From assembly GCF_019635465.1 (NCBI RefSeq), contig NZ_JAHBZK010000015.1:1-64000 (forward strand): DNA of 64,000 bases. The letters are read 5' to 3'. The position numbers were made by a program, and so were the translations under genes. This document shows, piece after piece, positions 14,283 to 24,748 of the stretch (the first letter of the stretch is position 1; each line of letters begins with the position of its first letter). Under the pieces are notes generated by a model that was not told the DNA's origin, ran no database searches, and worked only from the letters and a program-made list of their open reading frames with translations. This stretch comes from Hydrogenophaga sp. Lineage in GTDB: Bacteria > Pseudomonadota > Gammaproteobacteria > Burkholderiales > Burkholderiaceae_C.

Positions 14283-16076
14283 ATGCCCGCCATGGCCACC
14301 CAGCTCCCCGATCGGCCCCGCGCCACGCACCCCCGCTCGCTCTCCGGCTTGATTCCCTTCATGCGGCCCTACCGGCTGCAGATGGCGCTGGCCCTGCTCT
14401 TTCTGGTGCTGGCCGCGGCGGCCACGCTGGTGTTTCCGCTGGCGCTGCGCCAGCTCATCGACAGCGGCCTGGTGCCCGCCGGGCGCGGCGACCAGGCGCT
14501 GGCCTTGCGCGGGCACTTCGTGGCGCTGTTCGGGGTGGCGGTGGCGCTGGGCGTGTTCTCGGCCACGCGCTTCTACCTGGTGAGCTGGCTGGGCGAGCGC
14601 ATCACCGCCGACCTGCGCAACGCGGTGTTTGCGCACGTGCTGCGCCAGAGCCCGCAGTTCTTCGAGACCACGCAGACCGGCGAGGTGCTCTCGCGTCTGA
14701 CCACCGACACCACGCTGGTGCAGACGGTGGTGGGTTCGTCGCTGTCCATGGGGCTGCGCAACGCGGTCATGGGCGTGGGCGCGCTGGGCATGCTGGTGTG
14801 GTCGCACCCGACCGTGATGGTGCAGGTGCTGGCGGTGGTGCTGCTGGTGGTGGCGCCGGCCATGTGGTTCGGGCGGCGGGTGCGGCGCCTGTCGCGCGCG
14901 AGCCAGGACCGCGTGGCCGATTCGAGCTCGATCGCGGCCGAGGTGCTCAACGCCATTCCCACGGTGCAGAGCTACACCGCCGAGGCGCGCGAATCGACCC
15001 GATTTGCCACGTCCACACAGCACGCCTTTGACACCGCGGTGCGGCGCACCAAAGCGCGCGCGGCGCTGGTGGCCTTCATCATCATCGCCAACGCGGCGCT
15101 GATTCTGTGGGGCCTGTACCAGGGCACGCAGGCGGTGTTCGAGGGCACGCTGAGCGCTGGCGAGCTGGGCCAGGCGGTGCTGTACGTCGTGATCTTTGCG
15201 GGCGCGGTGGCGGTGCTGGGCGAGGTGTATGGCGACTTGTTGCGCGCCGCCGGCGCCAGCGAGCGGCTGATGGAGCTGCTGGCCAGCGAGTCGCCAGTGC
15301 AGTCGCCGGCCAACCCGGTGGCCGCCACGCCGCCGGCCGGCGGCAGTGCGCTGGCCTTCGAGAACATTCGCTTCAACTACCCCTCGCGGCCGAGCCAGGC
15401 GGCGCTGACCGACTTTTCGCTGCGCATCGAGCCGGGCCAGACCGTGGCGCTGGTCGGGCCCAGCGGCGCGGGCAAGAGCACGGTGTTCGGCCTGTTGCTG
15501 CGCTTTTACGACCCGCAGCAAGGGCGCATCGTGCTCGACGGCACACCCATCGACGCGCTGGCGCTGCAGGACCTGCGCGATCGCGTGGGCATCGTGCCGC
15601 AGGAGCCGGTGATCTTCTCGAGCAGCGCGCTCGAAAACATCCGCTACGGCAAACCTGACGCCGATGACGAGGCGGTCAAGGCCGCGGCGCGCGCGGCGTT
15701 TGCCGACGAGTTCATTGCCCGGCTGCCCGAGGGCTACGACACCTTTCTGGGCGAGCGCGGCGTGCGCCTGTCGGGCGGGCAGCGCCAGCGCATTGCCATT
15801 GCGCGCGCCATGCTCAAGAACCCGCCCTTGCTGCTGCTGGACGAAGCCACCAGCGCGCTCGATGCGCAAAGCGAGCGCGTGGTGCAGGCGGCGCTGGAAG
15901 CGGCCATGCGCGACCGCACCACGCTGGTGATTGCCCACCGGCTGGCCACGGTGCAGCGCGCCGATCGCATCGTGGTGCTGGACCACGGCCGTTTGGTGGA
16001 GCAAGGCACGCACGCCGAGCTGGTGGCGCGCGGTGGGGTGTACGCGGGGTTGGCGGCGCTGCAGTTCACCGGCTGA
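14283..16076 (+). CDS. MsbA-like ABC exporter (fused permease and ATPase)
   Basis: 597 residues (or 594 if the ATG at 14292 is used; neither has a clear ribosome site). Residues about 15-300 form six transmembrane helices of the ABC type-1 exporter fold; residues about 355-590 form the ATPase with Walker A GPSGAGKST (about 391-399), signature LSGGQRQR, Walker B LLLLDEATSALD and H-loop IAHRLATV. Such half-transporters work as homodimers and flip lipids or export drugs or peptides. The sequence resembles the ABCB8/B10-like bacterial group rather than strict MsbA. No linked gene indicates the substrate. Confidence 0.85.
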   Translation: MPAMATQLPDRPRATHPRSLSGLIPFMRPYRLQMALALLFLVLAAAATLVFPLALRQLIDSGLVPAGRGDQALALRGHFVALFGVAVALGVFSATRFYLVSWLGERITADLRNAVFAHVLRQSPQFFETTQTGEVLSRLTTDTTLVQTVVGSSLSMGLRNAVMGVGALGMLVWSHPTVMVQVLAVVLLVVAPAMWFGRRVRRLSRASQDRVADSSSIAAEVLNAIPTVQSYTAEARESTRFATSTQHAFDTAVRRTKARAALVAFIIIANAALILWGLYQGTQAVFEGTLSAGELGQAVLYVVIFAGAVAVLGEVYGDLLRAAGASERLMELLASESPVQSPANPVAATPPAGGSALAFENIRFNYPSRPSQAALTDFSLRIEPGQTVALVGPSGAGKSTVFGLLLRFYDPQQGRIVLDGTPIDALALQDLRDRVGIVPQEPVIFSSSALENIRYGKPDADDEAVKAAARAAFADEFIARLPEGYDTFLGERGVRLSGGQRQRIAIARAMLKNPPLLLLDEATSALDAQSERVVQAALEAAMRDRTTLVIAHRLATVQRADRIVVLDHGRLVEQGTHAELVARGGVYAGLAALQFTG

Positions 16077-16123
16077 GCGGCAGCGCGGGCGGCGCGGGCC
16101 GCCGCGCTGTCACGGCCGCCCCG

Positions 16124-17182
16124 TCACGGCTGCCCGTCGGCGGGCGACCACTGCCGAAAGAACTGCACCCGCGCCTCGTCGTCGGGGTGGCTGGCGATGG
16201 CGATCGGCAAGGCGTCGCCACCGCCCTTGGCGCGCCGGAACTCGCCCAGGCGCTCGAACAGCGTGGCCATGACGGCCGGCGACACGCCGTTGGCGTGCAG
16301 CAGTTCGGCTGCGCGCAGGTCGGCGCGGCGTTCGGCATCGCGCGAGTAGGACTGCGTGAGCAAGGCCGCCGGCACCGAGGCGATGAAGCCACCCATGTCG
16401 CCAAAGACCACACCCACGATGGCGCTCAGGAAAGTCGATCGCACCAGCATGTCCAGCCCGTCGCGGTGGCGCACATGGCCCAGCTCGTGGCCGAGCACGC
16501 CCATCAGCACCTCGGGGTGATCGTCCAGCAGCTTGACCAGTTCGTCGGTGACGACGATCTGCCCGCCGGGCAAGGCAAAGGCGTTGGGCCCGAGCCTGGG
16601 CGATGCGCGAAACGCCAACTCGTGCGTGGGCGCATCGCCGTTGGGAAAGGCCGCCCCCACCATGGACTGCCAGCGCTTGCGCAGCGCCGCCTGCTGGGCT
16701 GGCGGCAAGGTGCTGGGCTGCAGAAAACCGCGTTCGAGCTGGTCCATGCTTTCGGCACCGATGCGTTGCTCGACTGCGGGCGGCAGGCCGTGTGCCACCC
16801 GCTCGCTGACCCAGGGCACACCCCATTGCCAGGTGGCCATCAGCACCAGCACGGTGACACACAAGGCCACCAGCACGCCGCGCCAGCTCTGCGTCCAGCC
16901 GACGACGAACGACTCGCCCAGCTCTTGCTGCAGCCACCAGTCGTCCCAGGCGGCGGCGTCCGCGTGCTGCAGCAGACCGCCGTCGGGCAGTTCGGTCTGG
17001 CGCTGCCCGTGGGTGCGGCGCTCGGGCCAGCGCACGCCGGACAACGGGTGGCGGGTGGGGGTCGCCCCCTCTTCCAGGGGCACGACCACCAGCGTATCGC
17101 CATCGACCCACACCCGCGCCGCGCGCGCCTTGGGGCTGCGGCCGTCGAACCAGCGGGTGATCAATGGGGCGCCGCGCGGCAT
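16124..17182 (-). CDS. M48-family membrane metalloprotease
   Basis: 352 residues from the ATG at 17182, whose A overlaps the TGA of the yjgN-like gene (TGATG), so the two are translationally coupled. An N-terminal membrane helix lies near residues 100-120 ([20 protein letters not shown]). The zinc-binding HELGH motif is at about 229-233 and the third ligand in the AERRAD motif near 275, as in M48 peptidases. A second hydrophobic stretch follows the active site. M48 enzymes degrade membrane or periplasmic proteins. The yjgN-M48 pairing is recurrent in proteobacteria but its target is unknown. Confidence 0.85.
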   Translation of the reverse strand: MPRGAPLITRWFDGRSPKARAARVWVDGDTLVVVPLEEGATPTRHPLSGVRWPERRTHGQRQTELPDGGLLQHADAAAWDDWWLQQELGESFVVGWTQSWRGVLVALCVTVLVLMATWQWGVPWVSERVAHGLPPAVEQRIGAESMDQLERGFLQPSTLPPAQQAALRKRWQSMVGAAFPNGDAPTHELAFRASPRLGPNAFALPGGQIVVTDELVKLLDDHPEVLMGVLGHELGHVRHRDGLDMLVRSTFLSAIVGVVFGDMGGFIASVPAALLTQSYSRDAERRADLRAAELLHANGVSPAVMATLFERLGEFRRAKGGGDALPIAIASHPDDEARVQFFRQWSPADGQP

Positions 17183-18366
17183 CACAGGCCCAGGTCGATG
17201 CCGAAGAAGTCGCCCGCGGCGTCGCCCAGGATGCCGCTCGGCCCGCGCGCCTCGGCGCGCGCGAGCCAGCCATCGACATCGCCCTTGACCTGAAAGCTCA
17301 TGGCCTCCAGCCGCGCGCGGGCCAGGCGCACGCGCGCAAACGGCCAGTACAGGCCCAGGGTGATGGCGATGAGCAACCAGTTGATGGCGTTGACGCGGAA
17401 CAGCGTGCCAAAGCGCAGCTCGCTGCGAAAGCGGGTGTTGCGGCTGCGCGTGTTGGCCCACAGCAGGTTCTGCAGCGTGGCGGTGCTGTAGGGAACGATC
17501 ACCAGCGGCACCAGCAGATAGGCCAGCGCCACCGACGCCATGATGGCCACCAGGCTCATGCCTTTGTTGGCCGAGTTCATGGCCACGGCAACGCCCGCGC
17601 CCACCACCAGAAACACCACCAGCAGCACCACGCCACCGGTGCGCAGACCCAGGCCGTAGAAGCTGCCGGAACTGGCGCGCAGCTCGGTGCGCTCACCGGC
17701 GAATTGGTAGTTGCCGTGCTGGTAGCGCTTGAGGCGCGCGAACAGCCAGGGCAGCAGCGCCACCGTGGTCAGCGCCACCACCGCCAGCACGAGTGCGAAC
17801 TGGCGCTGCTGGTCCGCGGTGGGCTTGTCGCCCTCGACCAGGGTCGGCGCAAGAAAACCCAGCACCAGCGCCGGCACAAAGAACGGCAGCAGCGCCAGGT
17901 AGGCGCCCTTCAAATCGCCCACAAAGGCCATGCGCACGCCGCGCCAGCTGGTGTTGCGCAGCCGGAACTGCAGGGACGCGCGCCACAAGGCCGGCCAGAC
18001 CAGCGCGAACAGCAGCAGCAACCACACCGACACCTGCGGCGCCACTTCGGACAGCGTGGCGTAGGCAATGCTCATGAGCATGACCACCACGTAGCCACGG
18101 AACATCTTCCAGGGGTCGGCGTGAAAGCCGAGCGGGTCGCCGCCCACCACGGTGTTGTTCTGGAAGTAGGCGATTCGGCGCGCGCGGGCGAAGGGCCAGT
18201 ACAGCGACAGCGTCACCAGCGTGAGCAGCAGGTTGACGATCCAGATGCGGAAGTACTCGCTGCCGGACCCGGTGAAACGAATGGCCAGAGTCTGCACGCG
18301 CGGGCGTTCGCCCGTGGGGTACATGGACTCGCCCAGGGGCTTGCGTGCCCCATCCTCCAATTGCAT
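17182..18366 (-). CDS. yjgN: YjgN family (DUF898) inner-membrane protein
   Basis: 394 residues with at least eight hydrophobic helices. The family repeat FxGSGxEYFRIWxxNxLLTxxTLxxYWPxARxRxxxY is seen twice, near residue 31 ([20 protein letters not shown]) and near 330 ([22 protein letters not shown]). The start ATG at 18366 has a strong GAGGGAGGAA site upstream. The protein is of unknown function; the overlap with the M48 protease gene suggests they act together in the membrane. Confidence 0.85.
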   Translation of the reverse strand: MQLEDGARKPLGESMYPTGERPRVQTLAIRFTGSGSEYFRIWIVNLLLTLVTLSLYWPFARARRIAYFQNNTVVGGDPLGFHADPWKMFRGYVVVMLMSIAYATLSEVAPQVSVWLLLLFALVWPALWRASLQFRLRNTSWRGVRMAFVGDLKGAYLALLPFFVPALVLGFLAPTLVEGDKPTADQQRQFALVLAVVALTTVALLPWLFARLKRYQHGNYQFAGERTELRASSGSFYGLGLRTGGVVLLVVFLVVGAGVAVAMNSANKGMSLVAIMASVALAYLLVPLVIVPYSTATLQNLLWANTRSRNTRFRSELRFGTLFRVNAINWLLIAITLGLYWPFARVRLARARLEAMSFQVKGDVDGWLARAEARGPSGILGDAAGDFFGIDLGL

Positions 18367-18522
18367 GGTGATTCCTCCCTCGTAAGTCGGATGGCGGCGC
18401 CATCTCGCGGCGAGATGCTAGTCGAAAGACTCAGGAAATACACACCCCCCTGGCAGGCGTGCGCCCTGAGGACCACGCCGGGCCACCGACACCCCATGCA
18501 GCAGGCGCATGAACCCATCCTG

Positions 18523-18551
18523 AGCCGGCCTTGGACAGTCGGGGGCCGGCT
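18523..18551. other. Inverted repeat upstream of the glutamate dehydrogenase gene
   Basis: AGCCGGCC at 18523-18530 and GGCCGGCT at 18544-18551 are perfect complements around a 13-base loop, 52 bases before the dehydrogenase ATG. It could be an operator or a 5' leader hairpin; nothing else in the 237-base divergent region stands out. Confidence 0.45.
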
Positions 18552-18603
18552 TCGTACAGTGCCCGACGGTGGCCTTCGCGCCGCAACCCAACGGAATATC
18601 ACC

Positions 18604-19907
<1,304 letters not shown>

Positions 19908-19908
<1 letters not shown>

Positions 19909-20296
19909 CTCCCCCCTGCGCCGCTGCGCGGCTTCCCCCCTCTCTGGCGCGCCTGCGGCGCTTGGAGGGGGGACGACAGCTTGGCCCGGCAAAGCCGGTT
20001 CCTCGCTGTCCCTGGACGGGGACACATCGTTCGATGCGCTTGTTGCTGCCTCCCCCGGAGCGCGCGCCTGCGTCCAGAGATGCCGTGGAACCGGTTTCGC
20101 GCGGCAAAGCCGGTCCTCGCTGTCCCTGGACGGGGACACGTCATTCGATGCGGTTGTTGCAGCTCCACCCGAAGCGCGTGCCTGCGTCCAGAGATGCCGT
20201 GGAACCGGCTTCGCCGGGCCACTGGCATCGTCCCCCCTCCAAGCGCCGCAGGCGCGCCAGAGAGGGGGGAAGCCGCGCAGCGGCGCAGGGGGGAGT
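19908..20296. repeat. 389-bp repeat cassette: perfect 69-bp inverted repeat around two direct repeats
   Basis: The left arm 19908-19976 and right arm 20228-20296 are perfect reverse complements over all 69 bases. Each arm is itself built of short near-palindromes (GCGCCGCTGCGCGGC, GCGCGCCTGCGGCGC) between runs of C and G. The cassette fills the gap between the gdhA stop (19906-19908) and the DUF1178 stop (20302-20304) almost exactly. Either transcript would fold into a 69-bp hairpin, so it may serve both converging genes as a transcript end. Similar CCCCCCT-GCGCCGC words are, to my knowledge, widespread intergenic repeats in Comamonadaceae. Confidence 0.9.
19988..20217. repeat. Two tandem ~115-bp direct repeats inside the inverted-repeat cassette
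   Basis: Unit 1 (19988-20102) and unit 2 (20103-20217) start with GGCAAAGCCGG and share long identical blocks such as CTCGCTGTCCCTGGACGGGG and CCAGAGATGCCGTGGAACCG. They differ at scattered positions and one single-base gap, roughly nine in ten bases identical. No start-to-stop reading frame in them looks protein-like. Confidence 0.85.
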
Positions 20297-20301
20297 CCCT
20301 G

Positions 20302-20799
20302 TTATTGCAGGGTTTCCTTGGCAGGTGGCAGCAGGGGCAGCGGGAGTACGTCCACGCCCTCTTCGATCAGCTCCATCGCCTCCTGGGCCGATGTGCGCCC
20401 GCGGATGTTGCGGCGATCGATGTCGCCATGGTGCATGGCGCGCGCCTGCTCGGCAAAGCGATCACCCACGTCTTCGGAGCTGGCCACGATCTCGCGCATG
20501 GCGCGCAGCATGCGCGCCTGCAGGGCCGCCAGCTCGGCGTGCGCGGGGTGGTTGCTCATGGTCACCGCGGTGTTCTCGGCGGTGACCGGCACCTCGGTGG
20601 GACCGTCGGTCTTGACCTCGGCCTGTTTGCCGGCGCGCAGGTTCAGGCGCGGCGCCGACAGGCGCTTCTCGATACGCTGGTCGCCGCACAAGGGGCAACT
20701 CACCAGGCCACGCGCGAGCTGGCCAAGGTAGTCGTCTTCGGAGGCGAACCAGCCTTCGAAGACGTGCTGATGCGCACACTGCAGATCGAGAACCTTCAT
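20302..20799 (-). CDS. DUF1178 family protein
   Basis: 165 residues, typical of DUF1178. The family signature is the N-terminus MKVLDLQCAHQHVFEGWFAS with Cys8, followed by CPLCGDQ at about 35-41, giving a likely rubredoxin-like metal knuckle, and the C-terminal GDIDRRNIRGRTSAQEAMEL. The function is unknown. Its start overlaps the end of the NUDIX gene by 4 bases (ATGA). It closes the nuo-DUF2818-NUDIX-DUF1178 string and is followed by the inverted-repeat cassette. Confidence 0.85.
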   Translation of the reverse strand: MKVLDLQCAHQHVFEGWFASEDDYLGQLARGLVSCPLCGDQRIEKRLSAPRLNLRAGKQAEVKTDGPTEVPVTAENTAVTMSNHPAHAELAALQARMLRAMREIVASSEDVGDRFAEQARAMHHGDIDRRNIRGRTSAQEAMELIEEGVDVLPLPLLPPAKETLQ

Positions 20800-21377
20800 G
20801 GGGCGGGATTATCCTGCCAGTCCAGCACCCAGGCGCCGGAGAGGACGTTCTGCAGCCACAAGGCCCCCACCAGGGTCTTGCAATCGATGATGCGGCCGTC
20901 GCGGCTCATGGCCAGCAGTTCGGCAGGCGTGGTGGCGGTCACGTCCAGCGCTTCGCCGTCGTCGAGCGCACGTGCGCCCTGACGCAAGCCGCGCGCGAAC
21001 CAGATATCGATGATTTCGTCCGAGTAGGCGATCGTGGGCGCCAGCCGCCCCGCAAAGGCCCATTCGCTGGCGCTGTAGCCGGTCTCTTCGCGCAGCTCGC
21101 GCTGTGCGCAGCCCAGGCTGCCCTCGCCCGGGTCGAACTTGCCCGCAGGAAACTCCACCATTACCGCCTGCATGGGGTGGCGGTACTGCCGCTCCAGCAC
21201 CACACGGCCATCGTCGAGCAGGGGGATCACCATCACTGCACCCGGGTGCAGCACGTATTCGCGTGTGGCTTCGGACCCGGAAGGCAGTCGCACCGTGTCG
21301 CGCACCACGTGCAGGAAATGTCCGCGCAGCACGGTGTCGCGCGCCAGGGGCGCTTCCCTCAGGTGGGCGTCATCCAT
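20796..21377 (-). CDS. NUDIX hydrolase, ADP-ribose pyrophosphatase type
   Basis: 193 residues from MDDAHLREAP (ATG at 21377). The NUDIX box is complete at residues 79-101: G79, E85, R93-E94, E97-E98 and G100, with the preceding EFPAGK that is usual for ADP-ribose pyrophosphatases. These enzymes split ADP-ribose into AMP and ribose-5-phosphate with Mg2+. Placement after nuoN and the DUF2818 gene is typical of Burkholderiales; a link with NADH turnover is plausible but unproven. Its start overlaps the end of the DUF2818 gene by 8 bases. Confidence 0.85.
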   Translation of the reverse strand: MDDAHLREAPLARDTVLRGHFLHVVRDTVRLPSGSEATREYVLHPGAVMVIPLLDDGRVVLERQYRHPMQAVMVEFPAGKFDPGEGSLGCAQRELREETGYSASEWAFAGRLAPTIAYSDEIIDIWFARGLRQGARALDDGEALDVTATTPAELLAMSRDGRIIDCKTLVGALWLQNVLSGAWVLDWQDNPAP

Positions 21378-21675
21378 GGCGCTTCTTGTAGAGGTAGCGG
21401 TAGACGAAGCCCGGGAAGGCCAGGGTGGCGAACAAGGCCAGGGTGGTGGCGTAGAACTCCCAGCCTTGCGGGTAGATCTGCCCCGCGCGCTGCTCCAGGG
21501 CGAGGCCGAGGCCACCGACCAGCAGGTAGAGCAGCAACAGCTCGAGCAGGCGCGCCCACAGCGATTTGCGTTCGCCCAGGCGCACCAGCGCGAACCAGCG
21601 CTCGTTGACAAAGGGCAGGTTGGCGGCGATCAGGGCAGCGCCCAAGACCAGCCAGACAGAGACGGTTTGATCCAT
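21370..21675 (-). CDS. DUF2818 family inner-membrane protein
   Basis: 101 residues from MDQTVSVWLV (ATG at 21675). Three hydrophobic helices: about 6-25, 45-65 and 78-95; the motif NLPFVNERWF near residue 23 and the basic C-terminus KKRHG are family features. DUF2818 proteins are almost always found directly behind nuoN in betaproteobacteria, so a role in complex I assembly or stability is an attractive but untested inference. 61 bases separate it from nuoN on the same strand. Confidence 0.8.
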   Translation of the reverse strand: MDQTVSVWLVLGAALIAANLPFVNERWFALVRLGERKSLWARLLELLLLYLLVGGLGLALEQRAGQIYPQGWEFYATTLALFATLAFPGFVYRYLYKKRHG

Positions 21676-21736
21676 GGTGGGGATCAGAGCGCGCAATGCG
21701 CCACGGGTTCCATGGCGCGTCGCCCTGCGCGCTCGA

Positions 21737-23233
21737 TCAGGCGAAGAGCGCGGCCACGGCGTGCGCGCACAAGGCCATCAGGCCGCCCGGCACGATGCCC
21801 AGCACCAGCACCAGTGCGCCGTTGACCGACAGCACGGAGCGCACTTCGAGACCGGCCTCGATCGGCGCCGTTTGCGTGGGCGCATCGAAGTACATGACCT
21901 TGACCAGACGCAGGTAGTAGAAGGCGCCGATCAGCGACATGATCACCGCGAACACGGCCAGGCCCACGTGCATGGCATCGGGCGAGGCCAGCAAGGCCTG
22001 CAGCACGGACAGCTTGGCGTAGAAGCCCACCAGCGGCGGCACGCCAGCCAGCGAGAACATGCAGATGGCCATGACACCGGCGTACAGCGGGCTGCGCTGG
22101 TTGAGGCCGGCAAGGTCGGCAATGCTGTCGGACTCGAAACCCTGGCGCGAGAGCAGGATGATCACGCCGAAGGTGCCCAGGGTGGTGAGCACGTAGGTGA
22201 TCACGTAGAACATCGACGAGCTGTAGGCGTTGGCCATGTTGCCCGCGTTGCCGCCGACGCCGCCGGCCACCAGGCCCAGCAGCATGAAACCCATCTGCGC
22301 AATGGTCGAGAACGCCAGCATGCGCTTGAGGTTGGTCTGGGCGATGGCGGCCAGGTTGCCCACCAGCAGCGACACCACCGACAACACCATCAGCATCTGC
22401 TGCCAGCTCACCGCCAGGGGTTGCAGGCCTTCGACCAGCAGACGAATGACGATGGCAAACGCGGCCAGCTTGGGTGCGCCACCGATGAGCAGCGTGACCG
22501 AGGTCGGCGCGCCCTGGTAGACGTCGGGCACCCACATGTGGAACGGCGCCACGCCCAGCTTGAAGGCCAGGCCCGCCACCACGAACACCAGACCCAGGGT
22601 CAGCACCTGCGGGGAACCCTTGAGCGTGGCTTCGCCGCCGGCAATGGCCGCCAGCACCTGCGACAGGTCGAGCGAGCCGGTGGCGCCATAGACCATGGAC
22701 AGGCCATAAAGCAGGAAGCCGCTGGCCAGCGCGCCGAGCACGAAGTACTTCATCGCGGCCTCGGTGGCGGCGATGTCGTCGCGACGCAGCGCTACCAGGG
22801 CATAGCTCGATAGCGTGAGCAGCTCAAGGCCGAGGTAGATGACCAGGAAGTTGTGGCCCGAGATCATCACGAACATGCCGAGCAGGGCCAGCAGGCTCAT
22901 GGAGAACATCTCGCCACCGCGCAGCATGTCGCGCTGGCCGGCGTAGGCGCGGCCATAGACCAGGGTGGCCATGAGCGCCAGGGCTGCAAAGCACTTGAGC
23001 CAGTTGCCCATCGGGTCGCTGACGATCATGCCGCCAAAGCCCGAGATCACCTTGCCACCGCTGGCGGCCATGGCCAGCAACAGGGCCACCACGGCCAGTG
23101 TCAGCAGGGTCAGCATGTGGGTGGCCCCACGCAGCGGCGTCTTGATGGTCAGGTCGGCCAGCGCGATCACGCAGGCCATCACCGCGAGCAGGATTTCCGG
23201 GTAGGCAGCGATCCAGCTGAGTGTGTCGATCAT
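21737..23233 (-). CDS. nuoN: NADH-quinone oxidoreductase subunit N
   Basis: 498 residues, a 14-helix antiporter-like subunit in the membrane arm of complex I. The proton-transfer residues sit in the usual places, with [16 protein letters not shown] near 135-150 carrying the conserved glutamate, and [20 protein letters not shown] near 230-250 with the key lysine-equivalent region. It is one of the proton-pumping units. It is the last nuo gene, 19 bases after nuoM. Confidence 0.95.
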   Translation of the reverse strand: MIDTLSWIAAYPEILLAVMACVIALADLTIKTPLRGATHMLTLLTLAVVALLLAMAASGGKVISGFGGMIVSDPMGNWLKCFAALALMATLVYGRAYAGQRDMLRGGEMFSMSLLALLGMFVMISGHNFLVIYLGLELLTLSSYALVALRRDDIAATEAAMKYFVLGALASGFLLYGLSMVYGATGSLDLSQVLAAIAGGEATLKGSPQVLTLGLVFVVAGLAFKLGVAPFHMWVPDVYQGAPTSVTLLIGGAPKLAAFAIVIRLLVEGLQPLAVSWQQMLMVLSVVSLLVGNLAAIAQTNLKRMLAFSTIAQMGFMLLGLVAGGVGGNAGNMANAYSSSMFYVITYVLTTLGTFGVIILLSRQGFESDSIADLAGLNQRSPLYAGVMAICMFSLAGVPPLVGFYAKLSVLQALLASPDAMHVGLAVFAVIMSLIGAFYYLRLVKVMYFDAPTQTAPIEAGLEVRSVLSVNGALVLVLGIVPGGLMALCAHAVAALFA

Positions 23234-23252
23234 GGGAAAACTCTCGTGTTCT

Positions 23253-24728
23253 TCAGTTCAGCTTGGATTGCGCGACGTGGCGCAGCAACTCGGCCACCGA
23301 CGGGTCCATGACGTCGGTGAACGGCTTGGGATAGACGCCCATGAACAGCACCGCCAGGGCCAGCAAGGCCATCACGAGGAACTCGCGGGCGTTGATGTCG
23401 GACAAGGCCTTGACGTCGTCGTTGCCGGGTTCGCCCAGATACACGCGCTTGAACATCCACAGCGAATAGGCAGCGCCGAAGATCAGTGCAGACGCCGCGA
23501 GCAGGCCGATCCAGAAGTTGGCCTTGACCGCCGCCAGGATGACCATCCACTCGCCCACGAAGCCCGCCGTGCCCGGCAGGCCGCAGTTGGCCATGGTGAA
23601 CAGCAAGGCAAAGGCGGCAAAACGCGGCATGGTGTTGACCACGCCACCGTAGGCGGCGATGTCGCGCGAATGCACGCGGTCGTAGAGCACGCCGATGGCC
23701 AGGAACATGGCAGCCGAGACAAAGCCGTGCGCAATCATCTGCACCAGCGCGCCGGACACGCCGAGGTCACTGAAGACAAAGAAGCCGAGGGTGACAAAAC
23801 CCATGTGCGCCACGGACGAGTACGCGACGAGCTTCTTCATGTCCTGCTGGACCATGGCCACCAGGCCCACGTAGATGACCGCAACCAGCGACAGGCCGAT
23901 CATGAAGGCGGCCCATTCGTGCGAGGCGTCGGGCAGGATGGGCAGCGAAAAGCGCAGGAAGCCGTAGGCGCCCAGCTTGAGCATGATGGCCGCCAGCACG
24001 GCCGAGCCGCCAGTGGGCGCTTCGACGTGCACATCGGGCAGCCAGGTGTGCACCGGCCACATCGGCACTTTGACGGCGAAGGCTGCAAAGAAGGCAAAGA
24101 ACAGCAGCGTCTGCGGCGTGGCACCCAGGGGCAGCTTGTACCAGTCGGCCAGCGCAAAGCTGCCGCCCGACTGCACGTAGAGGTAGATCAGCGCGATCAG
24201 CAGGAGCAGCGAGCCGAGCAGTGTGTAGAGGAAGAACTTGAAGGCCGCGTAGATCTTGTTGGGGCCACCCCAGATGCCGATGATGAGGTACATCGGGATC
24301 AGCGTGGCCTCGAAGAACACGTAGAACAGCATGCCGTCCTGCGCGGCAAAGACGCCGATCATCAGACCCGACAGGATCAGGAAGGCGCCCATGTACTGGT
24401 TGACGCGCTCGGTGATGACCTCCCAGCCGGCAACCACCACGATGACGGTGATGAAGGCAGTGAGCAGGATCAGCCACAACGAGATGCCGTCCACCCCCAG
24501 GTGGTAGTGGATGTTGAAGCGCTCGATCCACAGCGACTTCTCGACGAACTGCATGGCAGCGCTGCCGACTTCGAAGCCCGTGTAGAGCGGCACCGTGGCG
24601 GCCAGACCCGCCAGTGCACCCAGCAGCGCGATCCAGCGCACCATGGCCGCCTGGTCGTCGCGGCCCAGCGCCAGCAACACGACGCCGAAGAAGATGGGCG
24701 TCCAGATGGCAAGGCTCAGCAAACCCAT
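23253..24728 (-). CDS. nuoM: NADH-quinone oxidoreductase subunit M
   Basis: 491 residues with 14 predicted helices. Conserved antiporter motifs are present: [20 protein letters not shown] near 137-156 (catalytic Glu) and [20 protein letters not shown] near 225-244 (pump lysine region). It forms a proton channel in the membrane arm of complex I. 20 bases after nuoL, same operon. Confidence 0.95.
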   Translation of the reverse strand: MGLLSLAIWTPIFFGVVLLALGRDDQAAMVRWIALLGALAGLAATVPLYTGFEVGSAAMQFVEKSLWIERFNIHYHLGVDGISLWLILLTAFITVIVVVAGWEVITERVNQYMGAFLILSGLMIGVFAAQDGMLFYVFFEATLIPMYLIIGIWGGPNKIYAAFKFFLYTLLGSLLLLIALIYLYVQSGGSFALADWYKLPLGATPQTLLFFAFFAAFAVKVPMWPVHTWLPDVHVEAPTGGSAVLAAIMLKLGAYGFLRFSLPILPDASHEWAAFMIGLSLVAVIYVGLVAMVQQDMKKLVAYSSVAHMGFVTLGFFVFSDLGVSGALVQMIAHGFVSAAMFLAIGVLYDRVHSRDIAAYGGVVNTMPRFAAFALLFTMANCGLPGTAGFVGEWMVILAAVKANFWIGLLAASALIFGAAYSLWMFKRVYLGEPGNDDVKALSDINAREFLVMALLALAVLFMGVYPKPFTDVMDPSVAELLRHVAQSKLN

Positions 24729-24748
24729 GATTGCGTTCTCTTTCTTCT